A stretch of DNA of 64,000 bases from Tenrec ecaudatus (lineage: Eukaryota > Chordata > Mammalia > Afrosoricida > Tenrecidae), in the NCBI RefSeq assembly GCF_050624435.1, contig NW_027459175.1, positions 62,001-126,000 of the forward strand. The letters run 5' to 3'. The notes below the pieces were generated by a model. That model ran no database searches. It was not told the DNA's origin and worked only from the letters and a program-made list of their open reading frames with translations. The stretch's first letter is position 1, and each line of letters begins with the position of its first letter. Of this stretch, positions 8,709 to 20,224 are shown in pieces. The translations under genes and the position numbers were made by a program.

Positions 8709-11700
8709 GCCCGGGGTGCCCCAGCCCTTAGGATTTGGGAGCCTCAGGCCTGGGGCGCCAGAGCCCTTAGGCTTTGGGAGCCGCATGTCTGGGGGCCCCT
8801 TTCCCTTAGGTTTTGGGGGCCCCAGGCCTGGGGCACCCCTACCCTTAGGATAAGGGAGGACCTGGCCTGTGTCGCCCCAGGCCTTATGCCTGGGACCCCA
8901 GGCCTTGGGCGCCCCAGCCCTTAGGTTTGGGAGCCCCATTCCTGGGGTGCCCCAGCCCTTAGGCTTAGCGAGCCCCAGGCCTTAGGCTTTGGGAACCCTA
9001 GGCCTGGGGCGCCCCAGCCCTTAGGCTTTGGGAGCCCCGTGCCTGGGGAGCCGCTGCTCTTAGGCTTTGGGAGCCCCAGGCCCGGGGCGCCTCAACACTT
9101 AGGCTTAGGGAGCCCAGGCCTGGAGCGCCCCAGATTTTAGTCTTAGGGAACCACAGTCCTGGGGCGCCACAGCCCTTAGTCTTAGGGAGGCCCAGGCCTG
9201 GGTCGCCCCATCTCTTAAGCTTTGGGACATAAGGCCTGGGGTGCCCCAGCACTTAGGCTTTGGAAACCCAGTCCTGGGGCGCCCCAGCCCGTAGGCTTTG
9301 GAAGCGCCAAGGTGGGGCGCCCTAGCCCTTAGGCTTAGCGAGCCACAGACCTTAGGCTTTGGGAACCCTAGGCCTGGGGCGCCTCAGCCCTTAGGCTTTG
9401 GCAGCCTCGTGCCTGGGGCGCCCCAGCCCTTAGGCTTAGGGAGCCACAGGCCTCGGGCGCCCCAGCCCTTAGGCTTAGCGAGCCCCAGGCCTTAGGCTTT
9501 GGGAACCCTAGGCCTGGGTCGCCCCATCCCTTAAGCTTTGGGACATAAGGCCTGGGGCGCCCCAGCCCGTAGGCTTTGGTAGCCCCAGGCTGTTGCGCCC
9601 CAGCCCTTAGGCTTAGGGCGTCCCAGCCCGTGGTGCCCCAGCCCTTAGCCTTTGGTAGCTCCAGGCCTTTGGCGCCCCAGCCCTTAGGATCTGGGAGCCC
9701 CAGGCCTGGGGCCCCCCAGACCTTAGGCTTAGCGAGCCCCAGCGCCCCAGGCCTTTTGCTTTGGGAGCCCCTGGCTTGTTGCTCCCCAGTCCTTAGGCTT
9801 AGGAAGCCCCAGGCCCGGGGCTCCCCAACACGTAGGCTTAGGGACCCCCTGGCTTGGGTCGCCCCAGCCTTTAGTCTTAGGGAGCCCCAGGCCTGGGGCG
9901 CCACAGCCCTTAGGCTGTTGGAGACCCAGGCCTGGGGAGCCACAGTCCTTAGTCTTTGGGAGCCCCAGTGCTGGGGCGCTCCAGCCCTTAGGCTTCGGGA
10001 GCCAAGCCTTGGGGTGCCCCAGCCCTTAGACTTAGGGAGCCCAAGGCCTAGGGCGCCCCAGCACTTCGGATAAGGGAGCCCCAGGTGGGCGCCCCAGCCT
10101 TTAGGCTTAGGGAGCCCCAGGCCTGGGGCGCCACAGCCCTTAGGCTGTGGGGGACCCAGGCCTGGGGAGCCCCAGTCCTTAGTCTTTGGGAGCCCCAGGC
10201 CTGGGGCGCCCCAGCCCTTAGGCTTCGGAAGCCAAATCTTGGGGTGCCCCAGCCCTTAGACTTAGGGAGCCCAAGGCCTGGGGCGCCCCAGGCCATAGGC
10301 TTTGGGAGTCCTAGGCCTGGGGAGCCCCAGCCCATAGGCTTAGGGAGCCCCAGGCCAGGGCGCCCCAGCACTTAGGATAAGGGAGTACCAGGTGGGCGCC
10401 CCAGCCGTTAGGCTTAGGGAGCCCTAGGCCTTGGACTCCCCAGCCCTTAGGATTAGGGAGCCCCAGGCCTGGGGTGCCCCAGCCCTTAGGCTTTGGGAGC
10501 CCCAGGCCTAGGGCGCCCCAGCCCTTAGGCTTTGGGAACCCAGCCCTGTGGCGGCCCAGCCCTTAGGCTTTGGGAGTCCTAGGTCTGAGGCGCCCCAGCC
10601 CTTAGGCTTTGGGAGCCCCAGGTCTGGGGCAACCCAGCCCTTAGTCTAACGGAGCCCCAGGTCTGTGGCGCCCCAGGCCTTAGGCTTTGGGAGCCCCAGG
10701 CCAGGGGCACCCCAGGCCTTAGGCTTTGGTAGCCCCATGCCTGGGGCGCCCCAACGCTTAGGCTTACGGAGAAACAAGCTTGGGGCGCTCAAGCCCTTAG
10801 GCTTTGGGAGCCCCAGGCCTGGGGCGCCCCAGCCCTTAGGCTTAGGGAGCCCCACTCCAGGGGCGCCCCAGCCCTTAGGCTTAGGGAGCCCCTGGCCTGG
10901 GGCACCACAGCCCTTAGACTTATGGAGCCCCAGGCCTGTGGCGCCCCAGCCCTTAAGCTAAGGGAGCACCTGGCCTGGGACGCCCCAGCCCTTAGGCTTA
11001 GGGTCTCCCAGGCCTGGGGTGCCCCTGCCCTTAGGCTTAGGGAGCCCCACGCCTGAGGCGCCCCAGCGCTTAGGCTTAGGGAGCCCCAGGCTGGGGTGCT
11101 TCAACCCTTAAAGTTAGGGAGCCCCAGGCCTGGAGAGCCCCAGCCCTTAGGCTTAGGGAGACCCAGGCCTGGGACGCATCAGCCCTTAGGCTTAGGGGGC
11201 CCCAACCCTGGGGCGTCCCAGCCCTTAAGCTTAGGGCGCCCCAGGCCTGGGGCTCCCCAGCCCTTAGGTTGGGAGACCAAGGCCTGGGGCGCCCCAGCCC
11301 TTAGGTTTTTGTAGCCCCAGGCCTGGGGCGCCCCAGCCCTTATGCTTTGGGTGCCCCAGGCCTGAGGCGCCCAAGCCCTTAGGTTTGGGAGCCCCAGGCC
11401 TGCGGCGACCCAGCCCTTAGGTTTGGGAGCCCCAGGCCTGGGGCGCCCCCGCCCTTAGGCTTAGGGAGCCCCAGGCCTGGGGCGTCCCAGCCCTTAAGCT
11501 TAGGGCACCCCAGGCCTGGGGCTCCCCAGCCCTTAGGTTGGGAGACCAAGGCCTGGGGCGCCCCAGCCCTTAGGTTTGGGAGCCCCAGGCCTGGGGCACC
11601 CCCGCCCTTAGGCTTAGGGAGCCCCAGGCCTGGGGCGCCCCTGCCCTTAGGCTTAGGGAGCCCCATGCCTGGGACAACCCAGCCCTTAGGCTTTGGCAGC

Positions 11701-11870
11701 ACCAGTCCTGGAGCGCCTCAGCCCTTAGTCTTTGGGATTCCCAGGCCTGGAGCGCCCCAGGACTTAGGCTTTTGGAGCCCCATGCCTGGGGTGCCCCAGC
11801 TCTTAGGCTTAGGGTGCCCCAGGCATGGGGCGCCCCAGGCCTTAGGCCTTGGGAGCCCCAGGCCAGGGGC
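8709..11870. repeat. Diverged satellite block
   Basis: No gene is present. Several short blocks recur within it. The GGGACATAAGG variant occurs near 9230 and 9540. The 36-bp monomer occurs near 10068 and at 10372-10407. The GGGACGCATCAG marker is at 11171. The segment 11088-11280 (CCAGGCTGGGGTGCTTCAAC onward) reappears near 15302 and 15885. Monomer order and diagnostic variants are shared with the 16-33 kb units, but with more substitutions. Confidence 0.85.
10372..10407 (+). repeat. 36-bp short monomer
   Basis: Measured from TTAGG to the next TTA this monomer is 36 bp. It carries GGATAAGGGAG after the core and AGGTGGGCGCC where the consensus has AGGCCTGGGGCGCC, so three bases and the StuI-type palindrome are lost. 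The preceding monomer usually ends GGCCTGGGCGCC (38 bp) or a close variant. The 38 plus 36 pair is a recurrent marker, for example near 13157, 20697, 23066, 28186, 34749, 42476, 46586, 49279, 54386 and 58449. Confidence 0.88.
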
Positions 11871-11891
11871 GCCCCAGCCCTTAGGCTTAGG

Positions 11892-12427
11892 GAGCCGCAG
11901 GTCTGGGGGCCGCTTTCCCTTAGGTTTTGGGAGCCCTAGGCCTGGGGCGCCAGCCCTTAGGCTTAGGGAGAACATGGCCTGTGTCGCCCCAGCACTTAGG
12001 TTTGGGACCCCAGGCCTGGGGCGCCCCAGCACTTAGGCTTTGGAACACCAGGCTTGGGGCGCCCCAGCCCTTAGGCTTAGGGAGCCGAAGGCATGGGGAG
12101 CCCCAGCCCTTAGGCTTAGGGAGCCCTAGGCCTGGGTTGCCCCAGCCCTTAGGCTTGGGGAGCCGCAGGTGTGGGGGCCGCTTTCCCTTAGGTTTTGGGA
12201 GCCCTAGGCCTGGGGCGCCAGCCCTTAGGCTTAGGGAGAACATGGCCTGTGTCGCCTCAGCACTTAGGTTTGGGACCCCAGGCCTGGGGCGCCCCAGCAC
12301 TTAGGCTTTGGAACACCTGGCTTGGGGCGCCCCAGCCCTTAGGCTTAGGGAGCCGAAGGCATGGGGAGCCCCAGCCCTTAAGCTTAGGGAGCCCAAGGCC
12401 TGGGTTGCCCCAGCCCTTAGGCTTTGG
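11892..12427. repeat. 268-bp tandem duplication
   Basis: Two copies, roughly 11892-12159 and 12160-12427, share an offset of 268 bp. Both contain the GGGGGCCGCTTTCCCTTAGG variant (GTCTGGGGG at 11901, GTGTGGGGG at 12169) and the unusual AACATGGCCTGTGTCGCC (CATGG at 11973 and 12241). The length is seven monomers minus 5 bp because the copies contain short monomers. Few differences separate them. Confidence 0.85.
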
Positions 12428-15302
12428 AACCACAGGCCTGTGGCGCCTCAGCCCTTAGGCTTAGGGAGCCCCAAGCCGGGGGCACCCCAGCCCTTAGGCT
12501 AAGGGAACCCCAGGCCTGGGGAGACCCAGCCCTTAGGCTTAGGGAGGCCCAGGCCGGGGACGCCCCATCCCTTAGGCTTTGGGAGCCCCAGGCATGGGGC
12601 ATCCAAGCCCTTCGGCTTTGGGAGTCCCAGGCCTGGGGCGCCCCATCCCTTTGGCTTAGCGAGACTCAGGCCTGGGGCGCCCCAACCCTTAGGCTTAGGG
12701 AGCCCCAAGCCTGGGGCGCCCCAGGCCTTAGGCTTGGGAACCCTAGGCCTGGGGCGACCCAGCCCTAAGGCTTAGCGAGCTCCAGGCCTGGGTAGCCCCA
12801 GCCTTTAGGCTTAGGGAGCCCCAGGCCTGGGGAACCCCAGCCCTTAGGATTAGGAAGCCCCAGGCCCGGGGCGCCCCAACTCATAGGCTTAGGGGCCCCC
12901 TGGCTTGGGTCGACCCAGCCTTTAGGCTTAGGGAGCCCCAGGCCTGGGGCGCCACAGCCCTTAGGCAGTGGGAGCCCCAGGCCTGGGGCGCCCCAGCCCT
13001 TAGGCTTCGGGAGCCAAATCTAGGGGTGCCCCAGCCCTTAGACTTAGGGAGCCCAAGGCCTGGGGCACCCCAGGCCATAGGCTTTGGGAGTCCCAGGCCT
13101 GGGGCGCCCCAGCTCTTAGGCTTAGGGAGCCCCAGGCCTGGGCGCCCCAGCACTTAGGATAAGGGAGCCCCAGGTGGGCGCCCCAGCCTTTAGGCTTAGG
13201 GAGCCCTAGGCCTTGGATTCCCCAGCCCTTAGGATTAGGGAGCCCCAGGCCTGGGGTGCCCCAGCCCTTAGGCTTTGGGAGCCCCAGGCCTAGGGCGCCC
13301 CAGCACTTAGGCTTTGGGAACCCAGCCCTGGGGCGGCCCAGCCCTTTGGCTTAGGGAGTCCCAGGTCTGAGGCGCCCCAGCCCTTAGGCTTTGGGAGCCT
13401 CAGGTCTGGGGCAACCCAGCCCTTAGGCTTACGGAGCCCCAGGTCTGTGGCGCCCCAGGCCTTAGGCTTTGGGAGCCCGAGGCCAGGGGCGCCCCTGCCC
13501 TTAGGCTTTGGTAGCCCCATGCCTGGGGCGCCCAACGCTTAGGCTTAGGGAGCCACAGGCCTGGGCGCTCAAGCCCTTAGGCTTTGGGAGCCCCTGGCCT
13601 GGGGCGCCCGATCCCTTTGGATTAGCGAGACCCAGGCCTGGGGCGCCCCAACCCTTAGGCTTAGGGAGCCCAAGGCCTGGGGGCCCCAGCCCTTAGGCTT
13701 GGGAACCCTAGGCCTGGAGCGACCCAGCCCTTAGACTTAGCGAACTCCAGGCCAGGGGAGCCCCAGCCTTTAGGCTTAGGGAGCCCCAGGCCTGGGGAAC
13801 CCCAGCCCTTAGACTTTGGGAGCCCCAGCCTGGGGCGCCCCAGCCCTTAGGTTTATGGAGCCCTAGGCCAGGGGCTCCCCAGCCCTTAGGCATTGGGAGG
13901 CCTAGGCCTGGGGCGCTCAGGCCCTTAGGATTTGGGAGCCCCAGGCCTCGGGCGCCTGAGCCCTTAGGCTTTTTGAGCCCCAGGTCTGGGATGCCTCTTT
14001 CCCTTCGGTTTTGGGAGCCCAAGTCCTGGGGCGCCACAGCCCTTAGTCTTAAGGAGGCCCAGGCCTGGGTCGCCCCAGCCCTTAGGCTTTGGAACTCCAG
14101 TCCTGGGGCGCCCCAGCCCGTAGGCTTTTGTAGCCCAAGGTTGGGGCGCCCCAGCCCTTAGGCTTAGGGAGTCCCAGGCCCGGGGAATCCTGGCCCTTAG
14201 GCTTTGGGAGCCCCAGGCCCGCGGTGCCCCAGCCTTAGACTTAGGGTGCCCCAAGCCCGTGGCACCCCTGCCCTTAGGCTTTGGGAGCCCCAGGCCCGAG
14301 GTGCCCCAGCTCTTAGGCTTAGGGAGCCCCCGGCCCGGGGCGCCCCAGCCCTTAGGATTTGGGGGCCTCAGGCCTGGGGCGCAAGAGCCCTTAGGCTTTG
14401 GGAGCCGCAGGTCTGGGGGCCCCTTTCCCTTAGGCTTTGGGAGCCCCATGCCTGGGGCGCCCCAGCCCTTAGGCTTAGCGAGCCTCAGGCCTTAGGCTTT
14501 GGGAACCCTAGGCCTGGGGCGCCCCTGCCCTTCGGCTTTGGGAGCCCCGTGCCTGGGGCGCCGCAGCTCTTAGGCTTTGGGAGCCCCAGGACGGGGGCGC
14601 CCCAACACTTAGGCTTAGGGAGCCCAGGCCTGGAGCGCCCCAGAATTTAGTCTTAGGGAGCCCCAGTCCTGGGTCACCACAGCCCTTAGTCTTAGGGAGG
14701 CCCAGGCCTGGGTCGCCTCATCCCTTAAGCTTTGGGACATAAGGCCTGGGGTGCCCCAGCCCTTAGGCTTTGGAACCCCAGGCCTGGGGCGCCCCAGCCC
14801 GTAGGCTTTGGTAGCCCCAGGCTGGGGCGCCCCGGCCCTTAGGCTTAGCGAGCCCCAGGCTTTAGGCTTTGGGAACCCTAGGCCTGGGTCGCCCCAGTCC
14901 TTAGTCTTTGGGAGCCCCAGGCTTGGGCACCCCAGCACTTAGGATAAGGGAGCTCCAGGTGGGCGCCTCAGCCTTTAGGCTTAGGGAGCCCTAGGCCTTG
15001 GACTCCCCAGCCCTTAGGATTAGGGAGCCCCAGGCCTGGGGTGCCCCAGCCCATAGGCTTTGGGAGCCCCAGGCCTAGGGCGCCCCAGCCCTTAGGCTTT
15101 GGGAACCCAGCCCTGTGGCGGCCCAGCCCTTAGGCTTTGGGAGTCCCAGGTATGAGGCGCCCCAGCCCTTAGGCTTTGGGAGCCCCAGGTCAGGGGCAAC
15201 CCAGCCCTCAGGCTTACGGAGCCCCAGGTCTGTGGCACCCCAGGCCTTAAGCTTTGGGAGCCCAGACCAGGGGCACCCCAGGCCTTAGGCTTTGGTAGCC
15301 CC
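12428..15302. repeat. Diverged satellite block before the HOR array
   Basis: No gene is present. The segment contains a 36-bp monomer near 13157, the CTTTTTGAGCC marker at 13967, GGGACATAAGG near 14737 and 23-bp short monomers near 14470 and 14850. Its variant order anticipates the 16-33 kb higher-order units, with more substitutions. Confidence 0.85.
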
Positions 15303-16150
15303 AGGCTGGGGTGCTCCAACACTTAAAGTTAGGGAGCCCCATGCCTGGGGAGCCCCAGCCCTTAGGCTTTGGGAGACCCAGGCCTGGGACGCATCAGCCC
15401 TTAGGCTTAGGGGGTCCCAACCCTGGGGCGTCCCAGCCCTTAAGCTTAGGGCGCCCCAAGCCTGGGGCTTCCCAGCCCTTAGGTTTGGGAGACCAAGGCG
15501 TGGGGCGCCCCAGCCCTTAGGTTTTGGTAGCCCCAGGCCTGGGGCGCCCCAGCCCTTATGTTTTGGGAGCCCAAGGCCTGGGGCGCTCAAGCCCTTAGGC
15601 TTTGGGAGCCCCAGGCCTGGCGCGCCCCAGCTCTTAGGCTTAGGGAGCCCCACGCCTGGGGTGCCCCAGCCCTTAGGCTTAGGGAGCCCCTGGCCTGGGG
15701 CACCACAGCCCTTAGGCTTATGGAGCCCCAGGCCTGTGGCGCCCCAGCCCTTAAGCTAAGGGAGCACCTGGCCTGGGACGCCCCAGCCCTTAGGCTTAGG
15801 GTGCCCCAGGCCTGGGGTACCCCAGCCCGTAGGCTTAGGGAGCCCCACGCATGAGGCGCCCCAGCGCTTCTGCTTAGGGATCCCCAGGCTGGGGTGCTCC
15901 AACCCTTAAAGTTAGGGAGCCCCAGGCCTGGGGAGCCCCAGCGCTTAGGCTTAGGGAGACCCAGGCCTGGGACGCATAAGCCCTTAGGCTTAGGGGGCCC
16001 CAACCCTGGGGCGTCCCAGCCCTTAAGCTTAGGGCGCCCCAAATGGGGCTCCCCAGCCCTTAGGTTTGGGACACCAAGGCCTGGGGGGCTCCAGCCCTTA
16101 GGTTTTGGTAGCCCCAGGCCTGGGGCACCCCAGCCCTTATGCTTTGGGAG
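15303..16150. repeat. 583-bp block duplication
   Basis: The block starting CCAGGCTGGGGTGCTCCAAC occurs at 15303 and again at 15886, an offset of 583 bp. Both copies continue through AAAGTTAGGG, the GGGACGCAT marker (15386 and 15969) and GGGGGTCCC or GGGGGCCCC CAACCCTGG. The length is close to 15 monomers (585 bp). The second copy runs into the left edge of the 2,037-bp duplication. Confidence 0.82.
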
Positions 16151-18186
16151 CCCCAGGCCTGGGGCGCCCAAGCCCTTAGGTTTGGGAGCCCCAGGCCTGC
16201 GGCGCACCAGCCCTTAGGTTTGGGAGCCCCAGGCCTGGGGTGCCCCCGCCCTTAGGCTTAGGGAGACCCAGGCCTGGGGCGCCCCTGCCCTTAGGCTTAG
16301 GGAGCCCCATGCCTGGGACATCCCAGCCCTTAGGCTTTGGCAGCCCCACGCCTGGAGCGCCTCAACCCTTAGTCTTTGGTATTCCCAGGCCTTGAGCGCC
16401 CCAGCACTTAGGCATTTGGAGCCCCAAGCCTGGGGCGCCCCAGCCCTTAGGCTTAGGGAGCCACAGGTCTGGGGGCCGCTTTCCCTTAGGATTTGGGAGC
16501 CCTAGGCCTTGGGCGCCCCAGCCCTTAAGCTTAGGGGGGACCTGGCCTGTGTCGCCCCAGCACTTAGGTTTGGGACCCCAGGTCTGGGGCGCCCCAGCAC
16601 TTAGGCTTTGGAACACCAGGCTTGGGGCGCCCCAGCCCTTAGGCTTAGGGAGCCGAAGGCATGGGGAGCCCCAGCCCTTAGGCTTAGGGAGCCCAAGGCC
16701 TGGGTTGGCCCAGCCCTTAGGCTTTGGAACCCCAGGCCTGGGGCGCCTCAGCCCTTAGACTTAGGGAGCCCCAGGCCTGGGGAGCCCCAGCCCGTAGGCT
16801 TAGGGAGCACAAGGCCTGGGGCGCCCCAGCCCTTAGTCTTAGAGAACCCCAGGCCTGTGGCGCCCCAGCCCATAGGCTAGGGAGCCCCTGCTTGGGGCGC
16901 CCCAGCCCTTAGCCTTAGGGAGCCCTCGGCCTGGGACGCCCCAGCCCTTAGGCTTAGGGAGCCCCCGGCCTGGAGCACCCCAGCCCTTAGGCTTAGGGAG
17001 CTCCAAGCCGGGGGCACCCCAGCCCTTAGGCTAAGGGAACCCCAGGCCTGGGGAGACCCAGCCCTTAGGCTTAGGGAGGCCCAGGCCGGGGACGCCCCAA
17101 CCCTTAGGCTTTTGGGAGCCCCAGGCCTGGGTCATCCCTGCCCTTCGGCTTTGGGAGCCCCAGGCCTGGGGCGCCCCATCACTTTGGCTTAGCGAGACTC
17201 AGGCCGGGGGTGCCCCAACTCTTAGGCTTAGGGAGCCCCAGGCCTGGGGCGCCCCACCCTTAGGCTTGGGAAGCCTAGGCCTGGGGCGACCCAGCCCTTA
17301 GGCTTAGCGAGCTCCAGACCCGGGGAGCCCCAGCCTTTAGGCTTAGGGAGCCCCAGGCCAGGGGAACCCTAGCCCTTCGGCTTGGGAGCCCCAGGCCTGG
17401 GGCGCCCCAACCCTTAGGCTTATGGAGCCCTAGGCCAGGGGCTTCCCAGTCCACAGGCATTGGGAGCCCTAAGCCTGGGGCGCTCAAGCCCTTAGGATTT
17501 GGGAGCCCCGTGCCTGGGGCACCCGAGCCCTTAGGCTTTTTGAGCCTCAGGTCTGGGGCGCCCCTTTCCCTTCGGTTTTGGGAGCCCCAGTCCTGGGGCG
17601 CCACAGCCCTTAGTCTTAGGGAGGCCCAGGCCTGGGGCGCCCCAGCCCTTAGGCTTTGGAACCCCAGTCCTGGGGCACCCCTGCCCGTAGGCTTTGGGAG
17701 CCCCAGGCTGGGGCGCCCCAGGCCTTAGTCTTAGGGAGTCCCAGGCTCGGGGCGCCCCGGCACTTAAGCTTTGGTAGCCCCAGGCTGGGGCGCCCCAGCC
17801 CTTAGGCTTAGGGAGTCCCAGGCCCGGGGTTTCCCAGCCCTTAGGCTTAGGGAGCCCCAGGCCCGTGGCGCCCCAGCCCTTAGGATTTTGAGCCTCAGGC
17901 CTGGTGGGGCCGAGCCTTAAGGCTTTCGGAGACGCAGGTCTGGGGGCCCATTTCCCTTAGGTTTTGGGAGCCCCAGGCCTGGGGCGCCCAAACCCTTAGG
18001 ATAAGGGAGGACCTGGCCTGTGTCGCCCTAGTCCTTTGGATTTGGGAGCCCCAGCCCTTGGGCGCACCAGCCCTTAGGCTTAGCGAGCGCCAGGCCTTAG
18101 GCTTTGGGAACCCTAGGCCTGGGTCACCCCATCCCTTAAGCTTTGGGACATAAGGCCTGGGGCACCCCAGCCCTTAGCATTTGGGA
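16150..18186. repeat. 2,037-bp tandem duplication, copy 1
   Basis: This copy matches 18187-20224 at an offset of 2,037 bp, shifting to 2,038 bp after a 1-bp difference near 17248 (CCCCACCC here, CCCCAGCCC in copy 2). By eye only a handful of substitutions separate the copies, for example C to A near 16501 versus 18538. It contains no gene. Matching reading frames in the two copies reflect the duplication, not selection. Confidence 0.93.
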
Positions 18187-18577
18187 GGCCCAGGCCTGGG
18201 GCGCCCAAGCCCTTAGGTTTGGGAGCCCCAGGCCTGCGGCGCACCAGCCCTTAGGTTTGGGAGCCCCAGGCCTGGGGTGCCCCCGCCCTTAGGCTTAGGG
18301 AGACCCAGGCCTGGGGCGCCCCTGCCCTTAGGCTTAGGGAGCCCCATGCCTGGGACATCCCAGCCCTTAGGCTTTGGCAGCCCCACGCCTGGAGCGCCTC
18401 AACCCTTAGTCTTTGGTATTCCCAGGCCTTGAGCGCCCCAGCACTTAGGCATTTGGAGCCCCAAGCCTGGGGCGCCCCAGCCCTTAGGCTTAGGGAGCCA
18501 CAGGTCTGGGGGCCGCTTTCCCTTAGGATTTGGGAGCACTAGGCCTTGGGCGCCCCAGCCCTTAAGCTTAGGGGGGA
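16541..18577. repeat. HOR unit 1 (2,037 bp)
   Basis: Unit boundaries are set by the recurrent marker CCTGGCCTGTGTCGCC followed by a TTAGGTTTGGGACCCC monomer. The unit also contains the CTTTTTGAGCC marker at 17534 and GGGACATAAGG near 18142. This phase of cutting is arbitrary. It is used so that successive units can be compared. Confidence 0.88.
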
Positions 18578-20224
18578 CCTGGCCTGTGTCGCCCCAGCAC
18601 TTAGGTTTGGGACCCCAGGTCTGGGGCGCCCCAGCACTTAGGCTTTGGAACACCAGGCTTGGGGCGCCCCAGCCCTTAGGCTTAGGGAGCCGAAGGCATG
18701 GGGAGCCCCAGCCCTTAGGCTTAGGGAGCCCAAGGCCTGGGTTGGCCCAGCCCTTAGGCTTTGGAACCCCAGGCCTGGGGCGCCTCAGCCCTTAGACTTA
18801 GGGAGCCCCAGGCCTGGGGAGCCCCAGCCCGTAGGCTTAGGGAGCACAAGGCCTGGGGCGCCCCAGCCCTTAGTCTTAGAGAACCCCAGGCCTGTGGCGC
18901 CCCAGCCCATAGGCTAGGGAGCCCCTGCTTGGGGCGCCCCAGCCCTTAGCCTTAGGGAGCCCTCGGCCTGGGACGCCCCAGCCCTTAGGCTTAGGGAGCC
19001 CCCGGCCTGGAGCACCCCAGCCCTTAGGCTTAGGGAGCTCCAAGCCGGGGGCACCCCAGCCCTTAGGCTAAGGGAACCCCAGGCCTGGGGAGACCCAGCC
19101 CTTAGGCTTAGGGAGGCCCAGGCCGGGGACGCCCCAACCCTTAGGCTTTTGGGAGCCCCAGGCCTGGGTCATCCCTGCCCTTCGGCTTTGGGAGCCCCAG
19201 GCCTGGGGCGCCCCATCACTTTGGCTTAGCGAGACTCAGGCCGGGGGTGCCCCAACTCTTAGGCTTAGGGAGCCCCAGGCCTGGGGCGCCCCAGCCCTTA
19301 GGCTTGGGAAGCCTAGGCCTGGGGCGACCCAGCCCTTAGGCTTAGCGAGCTCCAGACCCGGGGAGCCCCAGCCTTTAGGCTTAGGGAGCCCCAGGCCAGG
19401 GGAACCCTAGCCCTTCGGCTTGGGAGCCCCAGGCCTGGGGCGCCCCAACCCTTAGGCTTATGGAGCCCTAGGCCAGGGGCTTCCCAGTCCACAGGCATTG
19501 GGAGCCCTAAGCCTGGGGCGCTCAAGCCCTTAGGATTTGGGAGCCCCGTGCCTGGGGCACCCGAGCCCTTAGGCTTTTTGAGCCTCAGGTCTGGGGCGCC
19601 CCTTTCCCTTCGGTTTTGGGAGCCCCAGTCCTGGGGCGCCACAGCCCTTAGTCTTAGGGAGGCCCAGGCCTGGGGCGCCCCAGCCCTTAGGCTTTGGAAC
19701 CCCAGTCCTGGGGCACCCCTGCCCGTAGGCTTTGGGAGCCCCAGGCTGGGGCGCCCCAGGCCTTAGTCTTAGGGAGTCCCAGGCTCGGGGCGCCCCGGCA
19801 CTTAAGCTTTGGTAGCCCCAGGCTGGGGCGCCCCAGCCCTTAGGCTTAGGGAGTCCCAGGCCCGGGGTTTCCCAGCCCTTAGGCTTAGGGAGCCCCAGGC
19901 CCGTGGCGCCCCAGCCCTTAGGATTTTGAGCCTCAGGCCTGGTGGGGCCGAGCCTTAAGGCTTTCGGAGACGCAGGTCTGGGGGCCCATTTCCCTTAGGT
20001 TTTGGGAGCCCCAGGCCTGGGGCGCCCAAACCCTTAGGATAAGGGAGGACCTGGCCTGTGTCGCCCTAGTCCTTTGGATTTGGGAGCCCCAGCCCTTGGG
20101 CGCACCAGCCCTTAGGCTTAGCGAGCGCCAGGCCTTAGGCTTTGGGAACCCTAGGCCTGGGTCACCCCATCCCTTAAGCTTTGGGACATAAGGCCTGGGG
20201 CACCCTAGCCCTTAGCATTTGGGA
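18187..20224. repeat. 2,037-bp tandem duplication, copy 2
   Basis: This is the second nearly identical copy of 16150-18186. Its left junction falls at GGGAGGCCC near 18183 and its right end near the GCATTTGGGAG variant at 20215. Beyond that the sequence passes into the next, less similar, higher-order unit. The high similarity indicates a recent event or ongoing homogenisation. Confidence 0.93.
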
